DNA of 64,000 bases from Xanthomonas rydalmerensis (GTDB lineage Bacteria; Pseudomonadota; Gammaproteobacteria; Xanthomonadales; Xanthomonadaceae). The stretch lies in the NCBI RefSeq assembly GCF_033170385.1, contig NZ_CP126170.1, positions 1,450,001-1,514,000 on the forward strand, in the 5' to 3' direction. The translations under genes were made by a program, and so were the position numbers. The stretch's first letter is position 1, and each line of letters begins with the position of its first letter. A model generated the notes under the pieces. It was given only the letters and a program-made list of their open reading frames with translations. It was not told the origin of the DNA and searched no databases. Positions 27,013-36,175 of this stretch are shown in pieces.

Positions 27013-27717
27013 ATGAATCTCCTCGCCTTCGAAACCTCCACCGAAGCCTGCTCCGTCGCCGTGCTGGTCGGCGGCCGCGTGCTGGAGCGCTTCGAACTGG
27101 CGCCGCGGCGGCATGCCGAGTTGGCGCTGCCCTGGGCCGAGCAATTGCTGGCCGAGGCCGGCATCGGCCGCCGCCAGCTCGATGCGGTGGCCTTCAGCCG
27201 CGGCCCTGGCGCGTTCACTGGGGTGCGGCTGGCGATCGCGGTCGCGCAGGGCATCGCCCTGGCCCTGGACCTGCCGGTGCTGCCGGTGTCCACGCTGCAG
27301 GTGCTGGCGCTGCGCGCGCCAGCGGATGCGCCGCGGGTGCTGGTGGCGATCGATGCGCGCATGGGCGAGGTCTACGCCGCTGCCTACGCGCGGCAGGCAG
27401 ATGGCAGCCTGCAGGCCCTGACCGCGGAGCAGGTGCTGAATCCGGAAGCTTTCGTGTTGCCGGAGCCGGAGGCGGCCTGGGCCGCGGTGGGTACCGGGCT
27501 GGCGGCGGTCGATGGCAGCTTGCAGCGCCGCTTCGGCACGCATTGGCGCAGCGCCGATGCGCAGGCGCTGCCGCACGCCGCCGACCTGCTGACCCTCGCC
27601 GCGGCCGCGTACGCGCGCGGCGACGGGATCGCGCCGGAACGCGCCGAGCCGGCCTACCTGCGCGACAACGTCGCCCTGACCCTGGCCGAGCAACAGGCGC
27701 AGCGGGCCGCACGATGA
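27013..27717 (+). CDS. tsaB: TsaB, tRNA threonylcarbamoyladenosine biosynthesis protein
   Basis: TsaB (formerly YeaZ) is the scaffold partner of TsaD, needed for the universal t6A modification at position 37 of ANN-reading tRNAs. The 234-residue product opens MNLLAFETSTEACSVAVL, has FSRGPGAFTGVRLAIAVAQGIA (family signature) and VLVAIDARMGEVYAAAY. Length and motifs fit. The start is the ATG at 27013. Its stop overlaps the next start by ATGA. Confidence 0.95.
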   Translation: MNLLAFETSTEACSVAVLVGGRVLERFELAPRRHAELALPWAEQLLAEAGIGRRQLDAVAFSRGPGAFTGVRLAIAVAQGIALALDLPVLPVSTLQVLALRAPADAPRVLVAIDARMGEVYAAAYARQADGSLQALTAEQVLNPEAFVLPEPEAAWAAVGTGLAAVDGSLQRRFGTHWRSADAQALPHAADLLTLAAAAYARGDGIAPERAEPAYLRDNVALTLAEQQAQRAAR

Positions 27718-28634
27718 CCGGTGGCGTTGCGCCTGGCGGCCGCTTCCGCGGCTGTCTGCTGGGGCTGGCGGTGGGCGACGCGCTGGGGACCACGCTGGAA
27801 TTCAAGGCGCCCGGCAGCTTCGCGCCGATCGACGACATGGTCGGCGGCGGCCCGTTCGAGCTGCAGCCGGGGCAGTGGACCGACGACACCTCGATGGCGC
27901 TGTGCCTGGCCCACAGCCTGTTGTACCGGCAGGGCTTCGACGCCGCCGACCAGATGAACCGCTACTGCAACTGGTACCGGCACGGCTACCTGAGCAGCAC
28001 CGGCACGTGTTTCGACATCGGCAACACCGTGCGCGCGGCGCTGGAGCGCTACCTGCAGGGCGGGCCGGCGTTCAGCGGCAGCGACGATCCGCGCGCGGCC
28101 GGCAACGGCGCGCTGATGCGGCTGGCGCCGGTGGCGATGTTCTATGCGCAGCGCCCCGACGAACTGGCCGAGCGCGCCGCCGACAGTTCCCGCACCACCC
28201 ATGCCGCGGCCGAGGTGCTGGATGCCAGCCGGCTGTTCGCCTTCCAGCTGCGTGCCGCGCTGCGCGGCGACGCTCGTGCGCACGTTCTGCAGCCGGCGGA
28301 CGCACCACCGATGCAGACCCCGGCGCTGCGTGCGCTGGCCGTGCGCGACCACGCGGCGGTGCCGGCAACGCAGATCCGCGGCACCGGCTACGTGGTCGAT
28401 GCCCTGTCGGCGGCGCTGTGGTGTTTCGCCACCACCGAGTGCTTCGCCGACGCGGTGCTGCGCGCGGCCAACCTGGGCGACGACGCCGACACCACCGCGG
28501 CGATCTGCGGACAGTTGGCCGGCGCCTTCTACGGCCTCGATGGGATCCCCGCGGCCTGGCGCACGCGCGTGCAGGATGCCGCCGAGATCGTGGCCTTGGC
28601 CGATCGCCTGCACGCGGCCAGCCTCGCACCCTGA
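27714..28634 (+). CDS. ADP-ribosylglycohydrolase family protein
   Basis: The family removes ADP-ribose from protein or small-molecule targets (DraG and ARH types), using two Mg2+. The 306-residue product shows the metal-binding motifs in the right order: GLAVGDALGTTLEF, WTDDTSMALCLAHSL, GNGALMRLAPVA and NLGDDADTTAAICGQLAGAFYG (C-terminal DDAD block). The last motif has the full metal ligands, so activity is likely. The start ATG overlaps the tsaB stop, so the two are probably co-transcribed. The substrate is unknown. No partner ADP-ribosyltransferase is visible nearby. Confidence 0.92.
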   Translation: MTGGVAPGGRFRGCLLGLAVGDALGTTLEFKAPGSFAPIDDMVGGGPFELQPGQWTDDTSMALCLAHSLLYRQGFDAADQMNRYCNWYRHGYLSSTGTCFDIGNTVRAALERYLQGGPAFSGSDDPRAAGNGALMRLAPVAMFYAQRPDELAERAADSSRTTHAAAEVLDASRLFAFQLRAALRGDARAHVLQPADAPPMQTPALRALAVRDHAAVPATQIRGTGYVVDALSAALWCFATTECFADAVLRAANLGDDADTTAAICGQLAGAFYGLDGIPAAWRTRVQDAAEIVALADRLHAASLAP

Positions 28635-28640
28635 GGCCTT

Positions 28641-28676
28641 GCACGGTGCCGACCGCCAGCGGCCGGCACCCGTGCG
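28641..28676. terminator. Hairpin between convergent ADP-ribosylglycohydrolase and TonB-dependent receptor
   Basis: The stem GCACGGTGCCG / CGGCACCCGTGC (one bulge) starts 7 bases past the stop at 28634. It sits between two convergent genes, so it may act for both. No T-tract is clear. Confidence 0.5.
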
Positions 28677-28782
28677 TACCGCCAGCGCGCCTCGGAGCGG
28701 CCAACAAAACGACTGCGCAGCCGTCAGGCCGGCGCGGACGCCACCGACCTGGCGACTGCTCGCGACGTTTTGTCAGCCACGC

Positions 28783-31782
28783 TTAGTAGTCGTAGCTGAC
28801 GCTCAACCGCAGCGAGCGCGGCGCCTGGCGCAGCAGGGCCGCGCCATACACCGGGTCCGGGTTCCCCGGGCCCGTCTCCGAGTACGGATACTTCCACAAT
28901 GTGGCCTGGCCGTTGAAGACGTTGAACACGTCCAGGGTAAAGGCCAGTTTGCGCTCGGCGTAGGCCGGCCGCCACGACACGCCGAGATCCAGTTGCTGCA
29001 GCCACGGCAGGCGACCCTGGCTGCCTGGAGGCGCCGGTTGACCATCGTAGTAGTGATAGGCAATGCCATAGCCGGAGGGGTCGCTGTGGTCGGGGCCGTA
29101 GGAACCCAGTGCACTGAACGGCGAACCGGAGATCAGCTTGAGGTTGGCCGACACCAGCCATGCGGGGTTGATCTGGTAGTAGCCGTAGAACTTGAATTGA
29201 TGGGTGTGGTCGTTGCTCTGCGGGCCGTTGGTGTGCTCCATCAGCTGCGCATAGTCCCAGGCCTGGGTGGTGGATACCGCGGTCTGGCCGATGCCCGACA
29301 GCAACTGGCCCTCGGTGGTGCCGTAGCTGCGCGACCAGGTGTAGTCGAAGCGGCCGTACCAGCGCTGGTCGAACGGATGCTCCAGCGACAGGTTGAGTCC
29401 GTAGTAGTTGCGCTTGAACGCGGGGAAGCCGAACTGCGCGTTGCTCAGCGGCACCTTGACGTAGTTGCCCGAGGTGTCGACCAGGGTGAAGGTGTTGGCC
29501 CGGCCCGGGTTGATCAGCCAGCAACTGACCGGATTGCTGTCCAGGGTCACCGTGTGCCCTTGCGCCGCGGCGGCGGCGAACACGGTCTCGCTGTCGCAGT
29601 AGTCGTCCACGCCGCTGCGCAGGACGCGGTAGGTACCCTTGGCGCCGTAGACCCAGCTGTCGCCCCACGCCTTGGTGAAGCCGAGGATGAACTCGTCCTG
29701 GAACGAGGGCTTGATGCCCTGCGTGGCGACGGTCTTGGGATCGGGCAGGATCCCGTAATAGTTGTTGGACGAGACCGCGCCGGAGATCTGGGTCAGGCCG
29801 GTCGGGTAGCCGTTGGCGTCGATGCCGCCGTAGGTGTAGTAGGTGGAAGTGGCCAGGGTGGCGCCAGCGGCGTTGAACGCCGGATTCAGTGGCAACGCCA
29901 GGTAGTAGCGGCCGGCGTTGCCGTACACCTTGAAGCGCGCATCGCCGTCGACATCCCAGCTGAAGCCTAGTCGTGGCGCCCATTGCCCGCTGGTCTGCTT
30001 GATGTACGGCGCGCCGTCGCGGTTGTAGTTGGTGAATTGGTCCAGGCGCAGGCCGAGGCTGAGCAGCAGCCGGTCGTTGACCTGCCAGTTGTCCTCCACG
30101 TACTGCGCGCGCTGCGCCGAGCGCACCGAGGCCAGTGCGCTGTAGATGTACTTGCGCACGTAATAGCCGTCCTGGCCGTTGGGGTAGCCGCCGGTGGCCG
30201 GGACGCCGAGCCCGGTGTTGATCGGCACGTTGGGACTGGCCTGGCCGTAGATCCAGTAATAGCCGTCGCCGGAGGCCACCGACCCGCGGTTGAGCGCGCG
30301 TGCGTTCTGGTTGTCGATGCCGATGGTGATGCTGTGCGCGCCGATGGCGTAGTTGAGGTCCAGGCGCAGGTTGTCCGTGCGGTTGCCGCGCGCGGGGTCG
30401 ACCAGCAGCGAGGTGGTCTGTGCGTTGGTGATCGGGGTGCCGCCGGTGTAGGCCGGGTTCTGGAAGCCGGGGCTGGAGAGATAGGTCAGCGTGTCGTTGT
30501 AGCTGGGGTTGCGGCTGTAGTCGTCGGTGCGCTGCTGGCCGTACAGCGCGCTGAAGGTCAGGCGGTCGGTGAGGTAGCCGGTGTACTTGGCGCTCCACAG
30601 GTCGCCGCCGGTCTTGGTGGTGTCGGCATCCCCGCGCAGGGCGCCGATGTCGCGGCCGCTGTACTGGGAGTACGTGCCGCGCGTGATGTAGCGGCTGGAG
30701 GCGCCGGTGATCTCCAGCAGTTGGCTGTCGCTGATGTTCCAGTCGAGCTTGGCGTACCAGCTTGGCCGGCGGTACTGGTAGTCGTAGTAGTACGGCCCTG
30801 GGATGGTCTCGCGCGCACCGTAGAAGCGATCGCCGTCCTGGCGCTGCAGTTCGTAGGCGCCGAAGAAGAACAACCGGTCCTGGATCAGCGGGCCGCCGGC
30901 GTAGAGGCTCTGGCTGCTGAGCGTGGAGCCGCTCTTGCTGTCCGGCCGATACAGCGCGCCGTTGCCGGGCGCATACACGTCCTTCTGCGCGGAGCGCAGG
31001 CCGTCCGGTTCCCAGGTCGCCTGGCCACCGAAATGCCATTCGTTGCTGCCGCGCTTGCCGACGGCGTTGAGCACGCCGCCGTCGGAACGGCCGTACTTGG
31101 CGCTGTAGCCGCCGGTGTAGACCTCCAACTGATCGATGCTGCCGTAGGGCAGGGTCAGCCCGCCCAGCCCGCGCAGCGGGTCGGTGGTGTTGAAGCCATT
31201 GATGTAATACGCGTTCTCCGCCGACGAGGCACCGCCGAAGCTGAGCAATTGCGCGCCGGTCGGGCCGATGTAGGTACCGCTGCCGCTGTTGCCGGCCACG
31301 CCGGGCGCCAGTTGCGCGATGGCCTCTGCCGAGCGGCCCAGCGGCAGGCGCTGCAGTTGTTTGGCGTTGATCACCGTGCGCGAGTCCACGCTGCTGACGT
31401 CGATCGCGGCGGCGGCGCGGTCGGCGCTGACCTGCACGCCGGCCAGGCTGGTGGTGGCGGGGCTGAAGGAGACGTCGGTGACGGCACCGACGGTGAGGCT
31501 GACGCCGTCGCGGCTGCCCAACACACTGCCGTCGGCGCCCTTGGCGATGATGGTGTAGGTGCCCAGCGGCAACTGGCCGATGTTGTAGCGGCCGCGCGCG
31601 TCGACAGCGACCTCGCGACTGAGGCCGCTGTCGCTGCGCACCAGGATGCGCTGGGCATCGGCGGGCGCCTGGCCGGCGACGGCGCCGGTGGTGGACTGGG
31701 CCTGGGCCGGCGGAAGGGCGAGGGCGGCACTCAGTGCCAGAGCGAGCAGGGCGGGCCTGCGGAGGGAGCGGTGGTGGTGCAT
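28783..31782 (-). CDS. TonB-dependent receptor, Oar-like, with carboxypeptidase-regulatory-like domain
   Basis: This is an outer-membrane beta-barrel that takes up a ligand using TonB energy. The 999-residue product has a signal peptide (ALLALALSAALALPPAQAQ), an N-terminal CarboxypepD_reg-like domain (STTGAVAGQAP... AKGADGSVLGSRDGVSLTVG), a plug (SVDSRTVINAKQLQRLP, NAYYINGFNTTDPLRGLGG) and a long barrel with many aromatic strands. It ends in the C-terminal pattern SLRLSVSYDY. The ATG at 31782 is chosen because the signal peptide begins there. An upstream in-frame ATG at 31887 would add 35 unrelated residues. The ligand is unknown. Confidence 0.93.
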   Translation of the reverse strand: MHHHRSLRRPALLALALSAALALPPAQAQSTTGAVAGQAPADAQRILVRSDSGLSREVAVDARGRYNIGQLPLGTYTIIAKGADGSVLGSRDGVSLTVGAVTDVSFSPATTSLAGVQVSADRAAAAIDVSSVDSRTVINAKQLQRLPLGRSAEAIAQLAPGVAGNSGSGTYIGPTGAQLLSFGGASSAENAYYINGFNTTDPLRGLGGLTLPYGSIDQLEVYTGGYSAKYGRSDGGVLNAVGKRGSNEWHFGGQATWEPDGLRSAQKDVYAPGNGALYRPDSKSGSTLSSQSLYAGGPLIQDRLFFFGAYELQRQDGDRFYGARETIPGPYYYDYQYRRPSWYAKLDWNISDSQLLEITGASSRYITRGTYSQYSGRDIGALRGDADTTKTGGDLWSAKYTGYLTDRLTFSALYGQQRTDDYSRNPSYNDTLTYLSSPGFQNPAYTGGTPITNAQTTSLLVDPARGNRTDNLRLDLNYAIGAHSITIGIDNQNARALNRGSVASGDGYYWIYGQASPNVPINTGLGVPATGGYPNGQDGYYVRKYIYSALASVRSAQRAQYVEDNWQVNDRLLLSLGLRLDQFTNYNRDGAPYIKQTSGQWAPRLGFSWDVDGDARFKVYGNAGRYYLALPLNPAFNAAGATLATSTYYTYGGIDANGYPTGLTQISGAVSSNNYYGILPDPKTVATQGIKPSFQDEFILGFTKAWGDSWVYGAKGTYRVLRSGVDDYCDSETVFAAAAAQGHTVTLDSNPVSCWLINPGRANTFTLVDTSGNYVKVPLSNAQFGFPAFKRNYYGLNLSLEHPFDQRWYGRFDYTWSRSYGTTEGQLLSGIGQTAVSTTQAWDYAQLMEHTNGPQSNDHTHQFKFYGYYQINPAWLVSANLKLISGSPFSALGSYGPDHSDPSGYGIAYHYYDGQPAPPGSQGRLPWLQQLDLGVSWRPAYAERKLAFTLDVFNVFNGQATLWKYPYSETGPGNPDPVYGAALLRQAPRSLRLSVSYDY

Positions 31783-31965
31783 GCGGGGGCGGCTCGGATG
31801 GTAGTGGTGGGGCGGGGACCGCCGCGCCGACTCGAATCCGCCCGTCCTGGATGATGCGGTGTGCGCGGTAACGTTCCCCCGCTCCATTAACCTTAATGGG
31901 ACGCCATCACAGAAATGCCGCGTCGTTATGTCGGCGGCAGCAATGGTTATGTCGCTCCCCCGCCG
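31783..31965. other. Upstream region of the TonB-dependent receptor gene
   Basis: About 180 bases before the repeat array. It should hold the promoter of the receptor gene on the minus strand. No motif could be assigned by eye. Confidence 0.3.
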
Positions 31966-32735
31966 GGTGTTCCGGGCGGCCGTACCCTCACCCCAACCCC
32001 TCTCCCGGTGGGAGAGGGGCAGCGCTTCCCTTCTCCCCTCGGGAGAAGGTGCCCCGAAGGGGCGGATGAGGGTACGTGCGAAGCCTCGATCTGTTTACGA
32101 CCGCCAGGCGTTGCGGGCGGCCGTACCCTCACCCCAACCCCTCTCCCGAGGGGAGAGGGGCGGCGCTTTCCTTCTCCCCCTCCGGAGAAGGTGCCCCGAA
32201 GGGGCGGATGAGGGTACGTGCGAAGCCTCGACCTGTTTGCGACCACGAGGCTTTGCGGGCGGCCGTACCCTCACCCCAACCCCTCTCCCGAGGGGAGAGG
32301 GGCAGCGCTTCTCCTTCTCCCCTCGGGAGAAGGTGCCCCGAAGGGGCGGATGAGGGTACGGGCGAAGCCTCGACCTGTTTGCGATCACCAGGCGTTGCGG
32401 GCGGCCGTACCCTCACCCCAACCCCTCTCCCGGTGGGAGAGGGGCTAGCGCATCTCCTTCTCCCCTCGGGAGAAGGTGCCCCGAAGGGGCGGATGAGGGT
32501 ACGGGCGAAGCCTCGACCTGTTTGCGATCACCAGGCGTTGCGGGCGGCCGTACTCTCACCCCAACCCCTCTCCCGGTGGGAGAGGGGCTAGCGCTTCTCC
32601 TTCTCCCCTCGGGAGAAGGTGCCCCGAAGGGGCGGATGAGGGTACGGGGCGAAGCCTCGACCTGTTTGCGACCGCCAGGCTTTGCGGGCGGCCGGACCCT
32701 CACCCCAACCCTCTCCCCGCGGGAGAGGGGCTACT
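31966..32735. repeat. Tandem array of 141-144 bp palindromic elements (about 5.3 copies)
   Basis: The phrase GGGCGGCCGTACCCTCACCC starts at about 31974, 32115, 32257, 32399, 32542 and 32686 (last copy cut short). Each unit carries terminal inverted repeats (CGTACCCTCA / TGAGGGTACG) around three nested hairpins: CCCCTCTCCC/GGGAGAGGGG, CTTCTCCC/GGGAGAAG and GCCCCGAAGGGGC. A spacer of about 40 bases (GCGAAGCCTCGACCTG...) follows. Copies differ by few bases. Reading frames across it are repeat artefacts. Confidence 0.9.
32710..32730 (-). terminator. Repeat-derived hairpin just past the TonB-family gene
   Basis: CCCTCTCCC and GGGAGAGGG pair closely about 20 bases past the stop at 32751. This is the last, truncated unit of the tandem array and could end transcription of the gshB-tonB operon. 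Confidence 0.45.
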
Positions 32736-32750
32736 GCCTGTACTCGCAAC

Positions 32751-33628
32751 TCAGCGGTCGTCGACCAGGCTGCCGCCGGGCAGGAACACCCAGGTGCGGG
32801 TGACCTGCAGGATGTCGATGTTGTCGTCGGTGCGCGGCAGCGGCGGGAACGGCTGCGCCAGCTGCACGATCCGCAGTGCGGCGGCATCGAGCATCGGCAC
32901 GCCGCTGGAGCGCAGGATGCGGCTGCTTTCCAGGCTGCCGTCGCGGCGCACGCCGACGCTGATCACCACCTGGCCGCCGAGCCGGCGTCGCCGCGCTTCG
33001 TCGGGATAGTTGAGGTTGCCGACGCGCTCGGCGCGGTCGACCCAGGCGCGCAGGTAGTTGGCGTAGGCGTATTCGCGGGTGCTGGCGGAGACGAACTTGC
33101 GGTTCGGGCGCTTGGCGTACTGCTCCGAGCGCAGGTGCACTTCGGCCGCCAGTCGCGCCATTTCGGCATCGCGCTGTTCGCGCTGCGCGTCCACCGGCCG
33201 CTGCGGCTCATCGGTGCGCGGCTGGGTCTGGGCCGCCGGCAGCCGTTGCTCGCCGCGCGCGCTGCTGACCACGCGCGGGGTCGGCTCCGGTGCGGCGGCC
33301 GCGGTCTGCGCGCGCAGCGCTTGCGGCGCCAGACCGTCCTGGCGCTGCGGCACCACGCCCGGCTGGCTGTCGCGTGGGCGCTGGGGTTTGTCGTGGTCGC
33401 CGCCGCCCTGCTGGTTGGCCTGGGCCAGGAAGTCGGCCTGTTTCGGCGTCAGCGGCGTGCTGGTCTGGCTGAAGATCACGTCCAGGGTCGGCACCAGCGG
33501 TGCGTCGTCGTCGATCGCAAAGCCCACGCCGAGGATCAGCAGCCCGTGCACGATCAGCGACAGCACCAGGGTGGCGCTGAGCCGTTCGCGCTCGCCGATG
33601 CGCGGCGCGGGCGTCGCGGCGGCCGCGC

Positions 33629-33632
<4 letters not shown>
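32751..33632 (-). CDS. TonB-family energy transducer-like protein
   Basis: The 293-residue product has one N-terminal transmembrane helix (~residues 17-39, LSATLVLSLIVHGLLILGVGF), a Pro/Gln/Arg-rich periplasmic stretch, and a C-terminal TonB-like domain (LNYPDEARRRRLGGQVVISVGVRRDGSLESSRI, then LDAAALRIVQLAQPFPPLP). TonB proteins pass proton-motive force from ExbBD to outer-membrane receptors. Here no exbBD is nearby. The start ATG overlaps the gshB stop (ATGA), so the two are coupled, a pairing common in xanthomonads. It might serve the receptor gene 1 kb downstream, but that is inference. Confidence 0.88.
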
Positions 33633-34579
<947 letters not shown>

Positions 34580-34678
34580 GGGGGCACCTGAGAGACTGAG
34601 CGGAAGATGGTAGCGGGTCGGCGGGGGCGCCGCGCACCGGGTGTCGGGCGCGGCCGCGCGGTGTCGCACGTTATCCGC

Positions 34679-34697
34679 CAAACTGTGACATAGTTTG
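34679..34697. promoter_or_regulatory. Small palindrome in the gshB/pilG divergent region
   Basis: CAAACT-N7-AGTTTG lies about 125 bases before pilG and 100 bases before gshB. The size suits a dimeric regulator site. No known consensus was matched. Confidence 0.25.
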
Positions 34698-34820
34698 TGC
34701 TGTTACGTGGTTCAACGCAGACCGGCAGCGGCGGCCTTGACAGTCGCAGCGGGTCTTGGGATACATGGCGTTTCGCAGCGAAGCCGGATCCGATGAAGCG
34801 TCGCGCGCTGGGGGCAAGTG

Positions 34821-35222
34821 ATGAGTGAAAACACGACTGCGGGTGGGGAACTCGCAGGCTTGCGGGTGATGGTGATCGACGATTCGAAAACAATCCGTCG
34901 TACCGCCGAAACATTGCTGAAGCGCGAAGGGTGCGAAGTGGTGACGGCCACCGACGGCTTCGAGGCCTTGGCCAAGATCGCCGACCAGCAGCCGCAGATC
35001 ATTTTCGTGGACATCATGATGCCGCGGCTGGACGGCTATCAGACCTGCGCGCTGATCAAGGGCAACCAGCTGTTCAAGGCCACGCCGGTGATCATGCTGT
35101 CCTCCAAGGACGGCCTGTTCGACAAGGCGCGCGGGCGCATCGTCGGGTCCGAGCAGTACCTCACCAAACCCTTTACACGCGAAGAGCTGCTGGGCGCGAT
35201 CCGTACATACGTCAACGCCTGA
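34821..35222 (+). CDS. pilG: PilG, CheY-like response regulator of the Pil-Chp system
   Basis: PilG is a single-domain response regulator that passes the ChpA signal to the type IV pilus extension machinery. The 133-residue product is one receiver domain: MVIDDSKTIRRTAETLL, phospho-acceptor Asp64 in IIFVDIMMPRLDGY, MLSSKDGLFDKARG and LTKPFTREELL. The ATG at 34821 has an AAG/GGGG-rich site just before; a GTG immediately upstream would add one residue. First gene of the pilGHIJ-chpA operon. Confidence 0.95.
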   Translation: MSENTTAGGELAGLRVMVIDDSKTIRRTAETLLKREGCEVVTATDGFEALAKIADQQPQIIFVDIMMPRLDGYQTCALIKGNQLFKATPVIMLSSKDGLFDKARGRIVGSEQYLTKPFTREELLGAIRTYVNA

Positions 35223-35240
35223 CCAGGGGGAAAGGCAGCA

Positions 35241-35603
35241 ATGGCCCGTATCTTGTTGATCGAGGACTCACCGACCGACCGGGCGGTGTTCACGCAATGG
35301 CTGGAAAAAGCCGGGCACCAGGTGCTGTCCACCGACAACGCGGAGGACGGGATCAAGCTGGTCCGCGAGCAGGCGCCGAACCTGGTGCTGATGGACGTGG
35401 TGCTGCCGGGCATGAGCGGCTTCCAGGCCACCCGTGCGCTGTCGCGCGACGAGGCCACCCGGCACATCCCGGTGCTGATCATCAGCACCAAGAGCATGGA
35501 GACCGACAAGGTCTGGGGCATGCGCCAGGGCGCCACCGACTACATCGTCAAGCCGCCGCGGGAAGACGAGCTGATCGCCCGCATCAAGCAATTGGTGGGC
35601 TGA
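35241..35603 (+). CDS. pilH: PilH, CheY-like response regulator
   Basis: PilH is the second single-domain regulator of the Pil-Chp system, linked to retraction or acting as a phosphate sink. The 120-residue receiver domain has LIEDSPTDRAVFTQWL, phospho-acceptor Asp52 in LVLMDVVLPGMSGF, IISTKSMETDK and IVKPPREDEL. A GGGGGAAAGG site precedes the ATG. It starts 18 bases after pilG. Confidence 0.95.
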   Translation: MARILLIEDSPTDRAVFTQWLEKAGHQVLSTDNAEDGIKLVREQAPNLVLMDVVLPGMSGFQATRALSRDEATRHIPVLIISTKSMETDKVWGMRQGATDYIVKPPREDELIARIKQLVG

Positions 35604-35604
35604 C

Positions 35605-36135
35605 ATGCGCTCGCCCTTCGACATCCTCGAGGCCTACGAGCGGCGCAGCCTGGCGCACGCCGTGCAGATGCCCGAACGCGCCTTCGACGACGACGTCTGG
35701 CGCGGGGTCGGCTACCGCGTCGGCAAGCGCCACCTGGTGTCGGATTTCCGCGAAGTGGTGGAGATCGTGCGCATGCCGCCGGTCACCCCGGTGCCGGGCG
35801 CGCAGCCGTGGCTGCTCGGCGTGGGCAACCTGCGCGGCAACCTGTTCCCGGTGGTCGACCTGAAGCAATTCCTGGAAGGCGAGCGCACCACGCTGCAGGA
35901 AGGCCAGCGCGTGCTGATCATGCGCCAGAGCGGCGGCGACGTGGCCCTGACCATCGACGAACTGTTCGGCCAGCGCAGTTTCACCGAGGCGCAGGCGGTG
36001 GAGCCGGGCGATCTGGCCCAGGGCCGCTACGCGCATTTCATCGACCGCGCCTTCCGCGGCGACGCCCAGGACTGGGGCGTGTTCTCCCTGTCGCTGCTGT
36101 CGCGCACCCCCGAATTCCGGCAAGCCGCCGCCTGA
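35605..36135 (+). CDS. pilI: PilI, CheW-like adaptor protein
   Basis: PilI couples the receptor PilJ to the kinase ChpA. The 176-residue product is a CheW domain: HLVSDFREVVEIVRMPPVTPVPGAQPWLLGVGNLRGNLFPVVDLKQF in pieces, then MRQSGGDVALTIDELFG. The start ATG lies one base after the pilH stop, so translation is likely coupled. Confidence 0.94.
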   Translation: MRSPFDILEAYERRSLAHAVQMPERAFDDDVWRGVGYRVGKRHLVSDFREVVEIVRMPPVTPVPGAQPWLLGVGNLRGNLFPVVDLKQFLEGERTTLQEGQRVLIMRQSGGDVALTIDELFGQRSFTEAQAVEPGDLAQGRYAHFIDRAFRGDAQDWGVFSLSLLSRTPEFRQAAA

Positions 36136-36175
36136 GCGCGCGCGCTGCCTCCGCATCGAAGACCGAGGTCGCATC

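Noticed and set aside
31966..32735. CRISPR-like array
   Set aside because: Units of ~142 bp are nearly identical across their whole length including the spacers, and are palindromic. CRISPR spacers would differ, and no cas genes are near.
31859..32803. Short proteins rich in PSPQPLSRGERG-type repeats, in several frames on both strands
   Set aside because: They are translations of the tandem palindromic repeat. No ribosome sites, and the same words occur in all frames.
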